Source of the DNA: Stieleria maiorica
GTDB lineage: Bacteria > Planctomycetota > Planctomycetia > Pirellulales > Pirellulaceae
Direction of reading: 5' to 3'
NCBI RefSeq assembly: GCF_008035925.1
Contig: NZ_CP036264.1
Span: 9,057,121 to 9,121,120, forward strand
Length of the DNA stretch: 64,000 nt
A program made the position numbers and the translations under genes. Shown one piece after another: positions 17,143 through 25,343 of this stretch. Within the stretch, counting starts at the first letter, position 1; each line of letters starts with the position of its first letter. The notes beneath the pieces were generated by a model that worked only from the letters and a program-made list of their open reading frames with translations, did no database searches and had not been told where the DNA came from.

Positions 17143-19402
17143 GAAACGTCAACACCAGCCGAAGCGGAAAAGGCGAAAATCCAATCGCTCCAGCATTGAC
17201 ACTGAGGCGACGACTCAAGACGAGTCGCCGTCGATATTTGAAATGACCGAATCAGAAGTTGACGCATTCATTGCCTCGAATGCCCAGGCGATAGAGGAGA
17301 TCATCAGTCGATACGATCCATTTGAGCTGATTGCGGCCTTTCGTACTATGGAAGTTGCAGTTGACCCGGACAACTATTCTGAATCGACGCATGCGGGGCA
17401 AGCCGCTGCTGTGGAATACGTGGCGTCCTTAGCCGCCAAACAATCCTATGTCGAGCGTCCCAAGCGTTTTTTTGATCCGAGCGAATTAGGCGGGCTACGC
17501 GGTCTTTCTCATTACTCGTTAGCACTGACGCAACACAAATATCAACTCAAAGCCGCCCGTGCATCATCCGACAGGAATCTCGCCTGGATCAGCGCAGCCA
17601 TGGCGACAAACAGTCTCTTGGTCCGTGGGCACGCATACCCACACCACCTTTTCGATATCCTGAAGGGTCTCGCTAACACAGTTGATGCCGTCGTTTTTGA
17701 GGTGTTAGGTTTTAGCCTAACGGATGCGATCGAGATCGACGACGCAATCTTTCAACTTGAGATCGTCCGATCGGAGGCTCACATTGACGGATTGGATGGA
17801 CTCCGAAGCAAGCTAACGGCATTCGCCCAGGGACAAATTTCGCGTGAGCAATTCGGCGAGATGTATTCGGCTGATGCGCCCATTCTTGACCATCTAAACG
17901 ATGAATCTTGGGAAGAAACGATCGAGCAGTTCGTCGTCCACAACAATGTGTACAACTGCGGAGCCATCAGCACGTTTTCGGCCGAAGATATTGACGAGCA
18001 CACTGACATCGACTCAGATCGGATCAAGGCGTTTCTTAGATGCTTTACTGTCGAGTTTGGGGAAGTCAATTCAGACTTCGCGCAACCATCACCAACCACA
18101 CCGTTTCTCAACAGGCCGTATCTTGGCTCTGGCGACAAATTCACACGTGTGAACAGTGATGCGTACAGTTATCTCTTGCCGCGAATCGATGGATTGATGA
18201 ACGCGGACAAAAACGACGCAAGTTCGCCGAAGCAGTGGAAGCGGTATCACACGAAGCGAGATGCCTACCTCGAGACAAAGACGATTGAATTGTTCAAACG
18301 AATGATGCCATCGGCCTTGGCGGAACATTCGCTCAAATACCCCAACTCTGATGACCCGAAAGATGGCACGACGGAACTCGATGGTCTAGTGGTCCATGAC
18401 AACAACTTTCTGCTGATCGAAGCTAAGGCCGCCACCATTTCTGAGCCTACTCGGCGAGGATCGGATTTGAAACTCCAGGCCGACGCGAAGAAGACGATCG
18501 ACAAGGCAACTGAACAAGCGGAGAGAGCGGCGAACTTCATATTACAGCACGACGATCGAGTTGTTTTCACAAGAAAGGACGGATCAGAACTTTCGATTGA
18601 ACTTCCGCCAGTGAAGCATATTTATCGCATTGCTGTAACGCTGGACCATATGGATGCAGTGCTAGTTAACACCGGCATCGCTATCGAAGCAGGTCTCATG
18701 CCAAGCGTTGAAAACTATTGGAGCGTAGGTCTACGAGACCTAATCGTTTTCGCTGACTTGATTCAGTGCCCGACTGAACTACTGCACTACATCAGTCGAC
18801 GGAATCACCTGTTCAAGAAATACCCAATGATTGTGACCGATGAGATCGATCTTCTTGGAAACTACATCAGTAACCAGCGTCTGTATTTCGACAATGTTGT
18901 GAAGCAGGAGGGCGCTGTCATCACACTCGTTTCACATTCGGACGAAATTGACAATTACTACTATTTCGAGCAAGGCGTGCGCACGAAGGAAACAGACAAG
19001 CCACACCTCAGCTTTCCGGTCCCAATTGAAAAACTACTCGAGTCACTTGAAGCTGATCCAAAACCGTGTTACTCAGAAGCCAGCATGCGGATCTTATCGA
19101 TGTCGGGAGATGCGCATGATGAATTTTCAAAAGGAATCTCAGCCTGCATTGAGCGCTGCAGCGATCGAAACACTCATAGCTCCGTCGGTATGGGGCTCGA
19201 CAACTCGAGTTACGGAATAACGTATTTTGTGTTTCCAGACTGTGAAACAGAGAAGATCAAGCACACGGTCGGATTCTACCTGAAGGAGAAACAGCGGCGC
19301 ACAAACGCAGGCTCATGGGTTGCTGTAGCAACGCTTTTGTCGAAGCCGTACAAAGTCCATTCAGTGGGAATGATCTCGAATAATACAGATCGCAACTACT
19401 AA
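17132..19402 (+). CDS. Large PD-(D/E)XK nuclease-like protein, partner of the phosphoesterase
   Basis: A 756-residue protein with a very basic N terminus (MKHKKRQHQPKRKRRKSN). Most of it is unrecognised. Around residues 410-435 it has a restriction-type nuclease core: TTELDGLVVHD followed by NFLLIEAKA, giving Asp417 and Glu430-x-Lys432, preceded by a helix containing E (YLETKTIELFKR, near 380) and followed by a long helix (KKTIDKATEQAERAANFI), the arrangement of NERD/VRR-like nucleases. Base composition is more AT-rich than the core genes. It starts inside the phosphoesterase gene (11-bp overlap). No terminator of its own is obvious before the convergent tuf terminator. A nucleic-acid-targeting defence protein is a reasonable guess only. 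Confidence 0.7.
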   Translation: MKHKKRQHQPKRKRRKSNRSSIDTEATTQDESPSIFEMTESEVDAFIASNAQAIEEIISRYDPFELIAAFRTMEVAVDPDNYSESTHAGQAAAVEYVASLAAKQSYVERPKRFFDPSELGGLRGLSHYSLALTQHKYQLKAARASSDRNLAWISAAMATNSLLVRGHAYPHHLFDILKGLANTVDAVVFEVLGFSLTDAIEIDDAIFQLEIVRSEAHIDGLDGLRSKLTAFAQGQISREQFGEMYSADAPILDHLNDESWEETIEQFVVHNNVYNCGAISTFSAEDIDEHTDIDSDRIKAFLRCFTVEFGEVNSDFAQPSPTTPFLNRPYLGSGDKFTRVNSDAYSYLLPRIDGLMNADKNDASSPKQWKRYHTKRDAYLETKTIELFKRMMPSALAEHSLKYPNSDDPKDGTTELDGLVVHDNNFLLIEAKAATISEPTRRGSDLKLQADAKKTIDKATEQAERAANFILQHDDRVVFTRKDGSELSIELPPVKHIYRIAVTLDHMDAVLVNTGIAIEAGLMPSVENYWSVGLRDLIVFADLIQCPTELLHYISRRNHLFKKYPMIVTDEIDLLGNYISNQRLYFDNVVKQEGAVITLVSHSDEIDNYYYFEQGVRTKETDKPHLSFPVPIEKLLESLEADPKPCYSEASMRILSMSGDAHDEFSKGISACIERCSDRNTHSSVGMGLDNSSYGITYFVFPDCETEKIKHTVGFYLKEKQRRTNAGSWVAVATLLSKPYKVHSVGMISNNTDRNY

Positions 19403-19432
19403 GACGCATAGGATGGTGGGAAGGCTGACAAA

Positions 19433-19466
19433 AACGCCCGCGACGGATCTCTCCGCCGCGAGCGTT
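19433..19466 (-). terminator. Intrinsic terminator of the tuf gene
   Basis: On the minus strand AACGCTCGCG pairs with CGCGGGCGTT (one mismatch) and is followed by TTTTTG, 30-60 bases after the tuf stop. It may also serve the convergent nuclease gene. Confidence 0.8.
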
Positions 19467-19493
19467 GTGCAATGCTATCCAATTGTCGCCGAT

Positions 19494-20696
19494 CTAGCCG
19501 ACGACGCGTGTCACCACGCCCGATCCGACGGTCCGGCCGCCTTCTCGGATGGCGAAGCGGTCGCCGTCAGCGACTGCAATCGGTTGCTTCAACGTGACTT
19601 TCAACTGCACGCCATCGCCGGGCATCGCCATGTCGACTCCGCCCAGCACGTTCGCGCTACCTGTCACGTTCGTGGTTCGGAAGAAGAACTGAGGAGCATA
19701 GCCATCAAAGAACGGCGTGTGCCGGCCTCCTTCCTCCTTTTTCAGCACGTACACTTCGGCCTCGAATTCGCGATGCGGAGTCAACGTTCCCGCCGTCGCC
19801 AAAACTTGACCTTTGGTGATGTCACTGTGAGCCGTCTTGCGAAGCAACACACCAACGTTGTCACCAGCGCGTCCGGCCTCCAAGACTTCGCCGAACGATT
19901 CCACTTGAGTGATCACATCCGTCGTGGTCGCGGATCTCAGTCCGAGGATCTCGACACTGTCTCCGGCGCGAACCATTCCCTGCTCAATCTTCCCAGTCAC
20001 GACGGTGCCGCGGCCGGCGATCGAATAAACGTTCTCAATCGGCATCAAGAACGGCTTGTCGGTCAAACGAACAGGATCAGGAACCCAGCGGTCCAGTGCA
20101 TCTAACAGCCGCTCAATGCACTCGATTGCCTCTTGATTCGTGGGGTTGTCATGCGCTTGTTTGGCCGAACCGCGAATGACCGGAGTCCTTTCACCGTCGT
20201 AACCGTACTCGCTGAGCAACTCGCGCAAATCCAATTCGACGAGCTCGAGCAATTCGGCGTCTTCGACCAGGTCGCACTTATTCATGAACACGACCAAGTG
20301 CGGCACGCCAACCTGTCGGGCCAGCAACAAGTGCTCGCGAGTCTGTGGCATCGGACCATCAGCTGCAGACACCAACAACACCGCGCCGTCCATTTGAGCC
20401 GCACCAGTGATCATGTTCTTGATGTAATCGGCGTGACCGGGACAGTCGATGTGGGCGTAGCTTCGGGCAGCGGTTTCGTACTTCACATGCGAAGCGATCA
20501 CCGTCACGGTCTTGTTCTTGTCACGAACAATGCCGCCTTTCGCGATCGATTCGTACGACTTGTACTTGGCCAGTCCCTTCTCGGATTGAACTCGCAACAG
20601 GGCAGAAGTCAGTGTCGTTTTGCCGTGGTCGATGTGACCGATCGTGCCGACGTTGACCGACACCTTGCCATTTCGCGTCATTTCGTTCTGAACCAT
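19494..20696 (-). CDS. tuf: Elongation factor Tu
   Basis: A 400-residue translational GTPase that delivers aminoacyl-tRNA to the ribosome. G-motifs: GHIDHGKT (G1), DCPGHADY (G3), NKCD (G4), GSA (G5). [29 protein letters not shown] and the C-terminal [11 protein letters not shown] are typical EF-Tu blocks. Switch I differs from the enterobacterial form: where E. coli has RGITI this protein has KTVTV, keeping the Mg-binding Thr. From memory, planctomycete EF-Tu shares this change, so it may be a lineage trait. The start was chosen at ATG 20696, 10 bases after AAGGAG. The gene stands alone, with its own terminator, away from secE/nusG/rpsG genes, beside accessory genes. Confidence 0.93.
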   Translation of the reverse strand: MVQNEMTRNGKVSVNVGTIGHIDHGKTTLTSALLRVQSEKGLAKYKSYESIAKGGIVRDKNKTVTVIASHVKYETAARSYAHIDCPGHADYIKNMITGAAQMDGAVLLVSAADGPMPQTREHLLLARQVGVPHLVVFMNKCDLVEDAELLELVELDLRELLSEYGYDGERTPVIRGSAKQAHDNPTNQEAIECIERLLDALDRWVPDPVRLTDKPFLMPIENVYSIAGRGTVVTGKIEQGMVRAGDSVEILGLRSATTTDVITQVESFGEVLEAGRAGDNVGVLLRKTAHSDITKGQVLATAGTLTPHREFEAEVYVLKKEEGGRHTPFFDGYAPQFFFRTTNVTGSANVLGGVDMAMPGDGVQLKVTLKQPIAVADGDRFAIREGGRTVGSGVVTRVVG

Positions 20697-20745
20697 AGCT
20701 CGCAAACTCCTTGGTAAAGGAAACGTTTCGCACCGATCGCCAGCG

Positions 20746-20766
20746 GCCGAGGTGAGCAGCCTCGGC
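20746..20766 (-). promoter_or_regulatory. Hairpin in the tuf 5' leader
   Basis: Perfect stem GCCGAGG/CCTCGGC with a 7-base loop, 50 bases upstream of the tuf start on the transcribed strand. It could stabilise or regulate the leader; on the plus strand it is followed by CTTTTTG and looks like a weak terminator. Confidence 0.4.
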
Positions 20767-20847
20767 AACCTTTTTGCCCTGCGTGAGCGCCAGATGAACG
20801 GAAACGAAGAAACAGGAAAACGCCGTCAACCACGAACCAACAATCCA

Positions 20848-20885
20848 CAAAAAAAGCCCGCCAAGTGAATCACCGGGCGGGCTTT
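20848..20885 (-). terminator. Intrinsic terminator between RlaP operon and tuf
   Basis: On the minus strand AAAGCCCGCC pairs with GGCGGGCTTT and is followed by a run of seven T. It would end transcripts coming from the two nucleotidyltransferase genes and insulates tuf from them. The 230 bases between it and 21117 hold no supported gene. Confidence 0.8.
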
Positions 20886-21116
20886 GTGAATCGTTTTGAA
20901 CTTAGACTTCAACCACGACGCACCATCCCCGCCTCGCCGTCGAATGACGAGTCGGTCGTTGATGATGTTGATGTTGTGGTGAAAGTAGTCATTGGGTTTC
21001 CAGAATTGACGGACCGAAGCAGAGACACCCTTTCGAAGGATTGGTTCGCCTTTTTTCGTATTGGACGAGGCGAAGAGTCCCAGCGTAAGAGATTCGTCGC
21101 CTCATCCACTACGATT

Positions 21117-21881
21117 TCATCGCAAACGCAGTTGAACGAGAAGATCGTTCAATTCATCGCGGCCCGACGGCATCTCGGGAAGCTTGCTGGCTTCGTAGGC
21201 GCCCTCAAGTTGCGCGGTGAGTCGCTCGTACTCTCGGGTGTGGAAATCCAGATCGGCAGCTTGAAGCGTTCCTTTCTCGGGTCCGCAACGCTTGCGGTCC
21301 ACGAGCTCGTCGATGTACGAGAGCTTTGCCGACTCGTTCAGTGTGATCAGGTTGGCTTCGACTTTGCCGGTGCGCATCAGGTGGATGCCCGTCAGCAGCA
21401 CGCGATACACGTACAGCAGCGGCTTGACGCGCGGCGGTGACTCCTTGGCGAAGAGCTTCCACTGGGTCGCGGCAAATCCGAGATAGTGATGTGCGTGATG
21501 ACGCGTAATGCAGTTCTTGGCGATCGACTTGAGTTCCTCGTGCTCGGGAGTGCTGTACACCACCAGCGGCGAGAAGATTTGCTCCAGCACGTACCCGTTC
21601 CGCTTCAGCATTAACCGGAAAAACTTTTCAGCGTCGTGGGTGACGAGGTCAATTTCCAGACCGTCGTAGATGCCCTCTTTCTCCACGGTTTGATCACCTT
21701 CATCGAGTCCGACAACGGTCTCTAGTGGCAGCGTATGAACGCCACGGAGATCGAAGTCGGAATCGGGTGAAGGGAAACCATAGAGATGGGCTCCGCTGAT
21801 GGTCGCGAAAAGCAGCGGGTATGGATGCGACTCGACGTGCTGCATCATCTTCGCGTGGTCGATCGTGCTGGCGTCGCTCAT
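21117..21881 (-). CDS. RlaP-type nucleotidyltransferase (short paralog)
   Basis: A 254-residue DNA-polymerase-beta-like nucleotidyltransferase of the RlaP/PF10127 type. The active-site block is G30-AHLYGFPSPDSDFDLRG, with the Gly-(Ser)...SD-x-D pattern supplying the metal-binding Asp42 and Asp44. A second block, LKRNGYVLEQIFSPLVV, and the helical LLYVYRVLLTGIHLMRTGKVEANL segment are typical. RlaP proteins are named for association with RNA ligases in RNA-repair loci and are thought to add nucleotides to RNA ends. It overlaps the upstream paralog by 4 bp (ATGA), so the two are translationally coupled. No ligase gene is adjacent. Confidence 0.8.
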   Translation of the reverse strand: MSDASTIDHAKMMQHVESHPYPLLFATISGAHLYGFPSPDSDFDLRGVHTLPLETVVGLDEGDQTVEKEGIYDGLEIDLVTHDAEKFFRLMLKRNGYVLEQIFSPLVVYSTPEHEELKSIAKNCITRHHAHHYLGFAATQWKLFAKESPPRVKPLLYVYRVLLTGIHLMRTGKVEANLITLNESAKLSYIDELVDRKRCGPEKGTLQAADLDFHTREYERLTAQLEGAYEASKLPEMPSGRDELNDLLVQLRLR

Positions 21882-23044
21882 GGCAATGACTCCTCCATCG
21901 CTCGCCGGCGTGCGTCGACCAGGAATGCGTTGGCACGCTCGTAGTCGGGACGGTCCGGTAGCTTCGTTGTTTGGAACGCATACTCAAAATCGCTTTGCAG
22001 TTCCTTCCGCCACGAGTCTGCTTCGGCGAACGGCATTTCACCTCGTTTGATCGTCAACAATCGATCTCGATACTGGCCAACGTCCACCATCATCTCACCT
22101 GAACGCAAGACGTGGGTTCCAGACAGCAGCAACCGAATCAAGTGCATCACGTGCTTCCACTTCACACGCCCCTGATTGCGGATGTCGGTTTGCATCTTTT
22201 TGAACTGTGATGCCACGTATCCGGAGAAAGTCTGGAAGATGAGCTTTGAGAGGAATGCAGGTCGCATCTCGAGCAGTTCTTCGCCCAGCGGAGTCGCCGA
22301 CTCAACGATTGGGGAATAGAGGCACTCGAGCACATTCGGGTTCGCCTTCAACGCGAGCACAATGAACTTCTGCAGCTCCCAGTAAACCTCCTGTGTCTCA
22401 TCATTTTCCAATTGCTCAGGAACCCCGAATAACGACCAGTGTAGGTCAGCCGCCGGTAGGTAGATTCCGCGGCGATCGGTATCCGACGCTTCGTCTTCCA
22501 GTCCGTAAGCCCGCGATCCGATCACGCAGCGATAGATCACGCGATCGTACAAGCCCGAACTCATCAGCGGCGCGTCGTTATCACGGATGCTGTTTGATTT
22601 GAATTCCGCCAGCCGAACAAGTTGGTCGTGATGGATCGGAGCCTCGAAACCGTCACTGAACTTCACGCGATAAGCGTGGGTGCGATCGACTGGCGACCGG
22701 ACGATCACACCGACAGCGCCCGCCGGGTGCGCAATGCGATCGTTTGCCGCCATGACTTCTTTCTGAGCGACCACCTGCGTGCCGACACTGTAGATAAGCG
22801 AGTTTTCCGTCACCGAAGTGTTTCCGTTGAAATCGATTTCGATAAAGTTTCTGCCAACAAATGTTCCCACGCGTTCAGATCCGTCTGCCTCGACTCGAAG
22901 GAAGAGATCTCGGTTTCCAGCAATCGCATGGAAATGTGGAAATGGCAGAGAATTCAAATACGCCGTCAGTCGTTCCCGCCCCTTCTCCGTGCCGACCTCA
23001 GCAATTGCCTCCGCCAGACTCTTCGGCTTGGAAGCTTCGGTCAC
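21878..23044 (-). CDS. RlaP-type nucleotidyltransferase with N-terminal extension
   Basis: A 388-residue protein if it starts at the GTG at 23044, which has AAGGAT eight bases before it; this is preferred over an upstream ATG at 23095 without a ribosome site. The nucleotidyltransferase core begins near residue 165 with IGSRAYGLEDEASDTDRRG (Ser177, Asp188 and Asp190 as expected metal ligands), then NVLECLYSPIVE and the LIRLLLSGTHVLRSGEMMVD helix. The first 160 residues form an extra region including an SH3/KOW-like strand set (GAVGVIVRSPVDRTHAYRVKFSDGFEAP) that could bind RNA or a partner. It is first gene of the minus-strand pair and divergent from the PARG-like gene. Confidence 0.8.
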   Translation of the reverse strand: MTEASKPKSLAEAIAEVGTEKGRERLTAYLNSLPFPHFHAIAGNRDLFLRVEADGSERVGTFVGRNFIEIDFNGNTSVTENSLIYSVGTQVVAQKEVMAANDRIAHPAGAVGVIVRSPVDRTHAYRVKFSDGFEAPIHHDQLVRLAEFKSNSIRDNDAPLMSSGLYDRVIYRCVIGSRAYGLEDEASDTDRRGIYLPAADLHWSLFGVPEQLENDETQEVYWELQKFIVLALKANPNVLECLYSPIVESATPLGEELLEMRPAFLSKLIFQTFSGYVASQFKKMQTDIRNQGRVKWKHVMHLIRLLLSGTHVLRSGEMMVDVGQYRDRLLTIKRGEMPFAEADSWRKELQSDFEYAFQTTKLPDRPDYERANAFLVDARRRAMEESLP

Positions 23045-23199
23045 CGATAGGATCCTTATAGAGCGTGAAAAGCGGAAACTGACTGAACGACACAATAGAG
23101 ACAGATTTTAGCTGGATTGGTTCTGCCGGAGCGAACCGAAACATCGAGGCACGTGTCCTGTCATGATTTAAAGGAGAATCCCGCAGGGAGGAATTCACC

Positions 23200-24009
23200 A
23201 TGACACTGAAACAACTCGCACAAGAAACACTCGACCTGATCGAGGCGGGCGAATACCAAGCGGATGGTCAGACCGTGAGGTTTACCGAGCAGCAAGAGTC
23301 CGCCGTCCGTGGCACACGCCTCTACCGACCCGATGAAATCACTGCGTTTTCCGCGTCCCCAGCCGATGAGAACCAAACGATTCGCGTGGTGGACGGGACG
23401 ACTCAAATCGTAGCCCAGACCTTGGCCGCACAAGGCGATGTTGCGCTGTTGAACTTCGCATCGGCCCGAAACCCCGGCGGCGGATTTTTGAATGGTGCGA
23501 AGGCACAGGAAGAGGATCTCTGTCGCTGCAGCGGTTTGTATCCGTGTTTGATCCAGTGCATGGACTACTACGAGACCAACCGTGCCCAGTCATCGCTGCT
23601 CTACACCAACCACATGATCTTCAGTCCGTCGGTTCCCTTCTTCAAGACACGTGGTACCGGCGACATGCTTGCCGAGCCGTTCTTTGCCTCGGTGCTCACC
23701 GCCCCCGCGCCGAATAGTGGCCCGTTCTTGCGAGGCAACCCAGACGCTACCGAAGAGCTCAAGCAAACGTTCGAGCGACGCTGGCGGAATGTACTACGCA
23801 TCACCCGAGACCAGGGATTCAAACGCCTGCTCCTCGGTGCCTGGGGATGCGGGGCTTTCGGAGGTGATCCAGTGATGGCTTCACGGACGGCGAAATCGGC
23901 GATCGAGAAGGACGGAGGCGGAATCGACGAGATCGTCTTCGCGATCCCCGGCAAAGGCCGGCAAAGCAAAGCCAACCTGGACGCGTTCCGCGATACCTTT
24001 GGCGTCTAG
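23200..24009 (+). CDS. Microbial PARG-like macrodomain protein (TIGR02452 type)
   Basis: A 269-residue ADP-ribose-hydrolase-like protein. Residues 91-105 read NPGGGFLNGAKAQEE, the GGG-x7-QEE signature of bacterial-type poly(ADP-ribose) glycohydrolases, followed by DLCRCSGLYPCLIQ typical of the TIGR02452 family; VLLNFA- and LLLGAWGCGAFGGDP-type macrodomain blocks flank it. It should remove ADP-ribose from proteins or nucleic acids. Strong ribosome site GGAGG 8 bases before the ATG. It is divergently transcribed from the two RlaP genes across a 155-bp spacer and followed after 24 bp by an exonuclease gene, suggesting a shared function in RNA or ADP-ribose processing. Confidence 0.85.
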   Translation: MTLKQLAQETLDLIEAGEYQADGQTVRFTEQQESAVRGTRLYRPDEITAFSASPADENQTIRVVDGTTQIVAQTLAAQGDVALLNFASARNPGGGFLNGAKAQEEDLCRCSGLYPCLIQCMDYYETNRAQSSLLYTNHMIFSPSVPFFKTRGTGDMLAEPFFASVLTAPAPNSGPFLRGNPDATEELKQTFERRWRNVLRITRDQGFKRLLLGAWGCGAFGGDPVMASRTAKSAIEKDGGGIDEIVFAIPGKGRQSKANLDAFRDTFGV

Positions 24010-24033
24010 CAATCACACAACAAAGAAGAACCG

Positions 24034-24597
24034 ATGGCAAGAAAACTAGATCAGATTCTGGTAGTCGACGTTGAGTCGACGTGTTGGGATGGCCCGCCGC
24101 CCGAAGGCGAAGAGAGCGAGATCATCGAGATCGGTTTGTGCGTGGTCGACGTTGGCAAACTCGAGCGAATGAGCAAGCACAGTCTTCTCGTCCGTCCCGA
24201 ACGATCCACGATCAGTCCGTTCTGCACGGAACTTACAACTCTGACGCCGGACATGTTCGAAGCAGCGGGATCACTCCGCGAAGCGGTCAAACGATTGAAG
24301 CAGGAGTTCGATTCGAAAGACCGACTGTGGGCCAGCTGGGGAGACTACGATCGTCGCCAGTTCGAGCGAGTTTGTTCGGCGGCAGGCGTCGGTTACCCCT
24401 TTGGGATCACGCATCTGAATGTCAAATCGCTGTTCGCGGTATCGCTTGGCCTGAAACACGAGGTCGGTCTCGACGGAGCGTACGACATGCTGAACCTTCC
24501 GATGGAAGGCACCCACCACCGGGGAGACGACGACGCCTGGAACATTGCCGGTATTCTTTGCCGATTGCTCGGCGCCGCGAGAGCTACGAAGCCATAG
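24034..24597 (+). CDS. DEDDh 3'-5' exonuclease, ERI-1/KapD-like
   Basis: A 187-residue exonuclease of the RNase T/ERI-1 type. The first acidic pair is Asp12-x-Glu14 in ILVVDVEST; the middle Asp is in WASWGDYDRRQF, and the last motif is HHRGDDDAWNIAGIL with the His-x4-Asp arrangement of the DEDDh class. The insertion CWDGPPPEGEESEIIEIG is characteristic of ERI-1/KapD proteins. It probably trims RNA 3' ends or single-stranded DNA. It follows the PARG-like gene by 24 bp and likely shares its transcript; together with RlaP nucleotidyltransferases this suggests trimming and rebuilding of RNA ends. Confidence 0.88.
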   Translation: MARKLDQILVVDVESTCWDGPPPEGEESEIIEIGLCVVDVGKLERMSKHSLLVRPERSTISPFCTELTTLTPDMFEAAGSLREAVKRLKQEFDSKDRLWASWGDYDRRQFERVCSAAGVGYPFGITHLNVKSLFAVSLGLKHEVGLDGAYDMLNLPMEGTHHRGDDDAWNIAGILCRLLGAARATKP

Positions 24598-24619
24598 CCG
24601 CAAGTTCGACGAATCTCGT

Positions 24620-24648
24620 TCGTCGGCCCAGACGTGAACCGGGTAGGT
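24620..24648 (+). promoter_or_regulatory. TCGTCGGC-N9-AACCGGGTAGGT element, copy 1
   Basis: One of three spaced repeats (others 32045-32073, 53141-53169) with identical TCGTCGGC and AACCGGGTAGGT blocks nine bases apart. It lies 96 bp before the GTG of the next gene; all three precede plus-strand genes of the element. A promoter for an element-specific sigma factor or a recombination site are both possible. Confidence 0.5.
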
Positions 24649-24743
24649 AAGTCTCATCGGCTGTTAACTTCTTCTCCGTTGGCTTTGGCTGGGCGAGCAT
24701 CGCAGGCACTTGGCGCGGATTGTTTCCACTTGAGGAGCATTCT

Positions 24744-24977
24744 GTGTCATCGCTTTATCTCACCGAAGACCTATCTGCTGGCGAGCTCTCCGCTGAGCAG
24801 CGTGAACAACGTGTCGTCGAAATCCTGGCGATCGGACTGATGCGTCTGAATCGCCGAGCCGGTTTGTCCAAAGCAACTGAGCGGGATGGTTCCACTTCTT
24901 TGCCAATCTCTGGCGACTCCGCCGCATCTCGGCTTGAGTCTCTTCCGGATTCTGGGCTGACTGTTCCCAACCGTTAA
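24744..24977 (+). CDS. Small protein, tandem paralog 1, upstream of recombinase block
   Basis: A 77-residue protein from a GTG at 24744, preceded by TGAGGAG. The centre (REQRVVEILAIGLMRLNRRAGLS) and the tail (SGDSAASRLESLPDSGLTV) recur in the next gene, so the two are tandem duplicates. No family recognised; the helical RRVVEILxIxLxRLN core may be a short oligomerisation or DNA-binding helix. Small genes of this kind sit before DUF2924 and large serine recombinases in planctomycete elements. Confidence 0.55.
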   Translation: MSSLYLTEDLSAGELSAEQREQRVVEILAIGLMRLNRRAGLSKATERDGSTSLPISGDSAASRLESLPDSGLTVPNR

Positions 24978-25009
24978 CCCGTTTCAGATTTCCGCAAACG
25001 AGACTACCG

Positions 25010-25309
25010 ATGCAACGAGACACCGAACCCGATCCTGCCATCCACCGACATTCCGTCCATCAAGTGCGTCAACAACTCGAAGGAGCAGGCGAAGAGACCG
25101 AACAACCGATCGATCAGAACACGGCCGATCAGCATCAACGCCGCGTTGTTGAAATTCTCGGGATCGCACTGGCCCGATTGAACGGTCGCGGCGGGTTGAG
25201 CAATTCGACTGAACCAAACGGAACCAAACCATCGGAAACATCTGGCGACTCTTCCGCATCTCGGTTTGAGTCTTCTCGCGACTCCGGGCTGACTGTCCAC
25301 AACGGTTAA
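25010..25309 (+). CDS. Small protein, tandem paralog 2
   Basis: A 99-residue protein starting at the ATG at 25010. The segment HQRRVVEILGIALARLNGRGGLS and the C-terminal SGDSSASRFESSRDSGLTV match the upstream paralog at protein and DNA level. Its N terminus (about 40 residues, rich in Glu and Gln) is unique. Function unknown. Confidence 0.55.
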   Translation: MQRDTEPDPAIHRHSVHQVRQQLEGAGEETEQPIDQNTADQHQRRVVEILGIALARLNGRGGLSNSTEPNGTKPSETSGDSSASRFESSRDSGLTVHNG

Positions 25310-25343
25310 CGCACCCGAGATTCTCGAGAAGGAGACCCAACCA

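Noticed and set aside
19494-20696. EF-Tu as a variant resistant to Lit-type proteases (cut between Gly and Ile of RGITI)
   Set aside because: The replaced motif fits the idea, but I recall the same change in planctomycete EF-Tu generally, so it is probably lineage-wide and not a defence adaptation.
20865-21440. A 191-codon plus-strand frame over the short RlaP gene
   Set aside because: Antisense to the nucleotidyltransferase and without protein-like features; the RlaP assignment is stronger.
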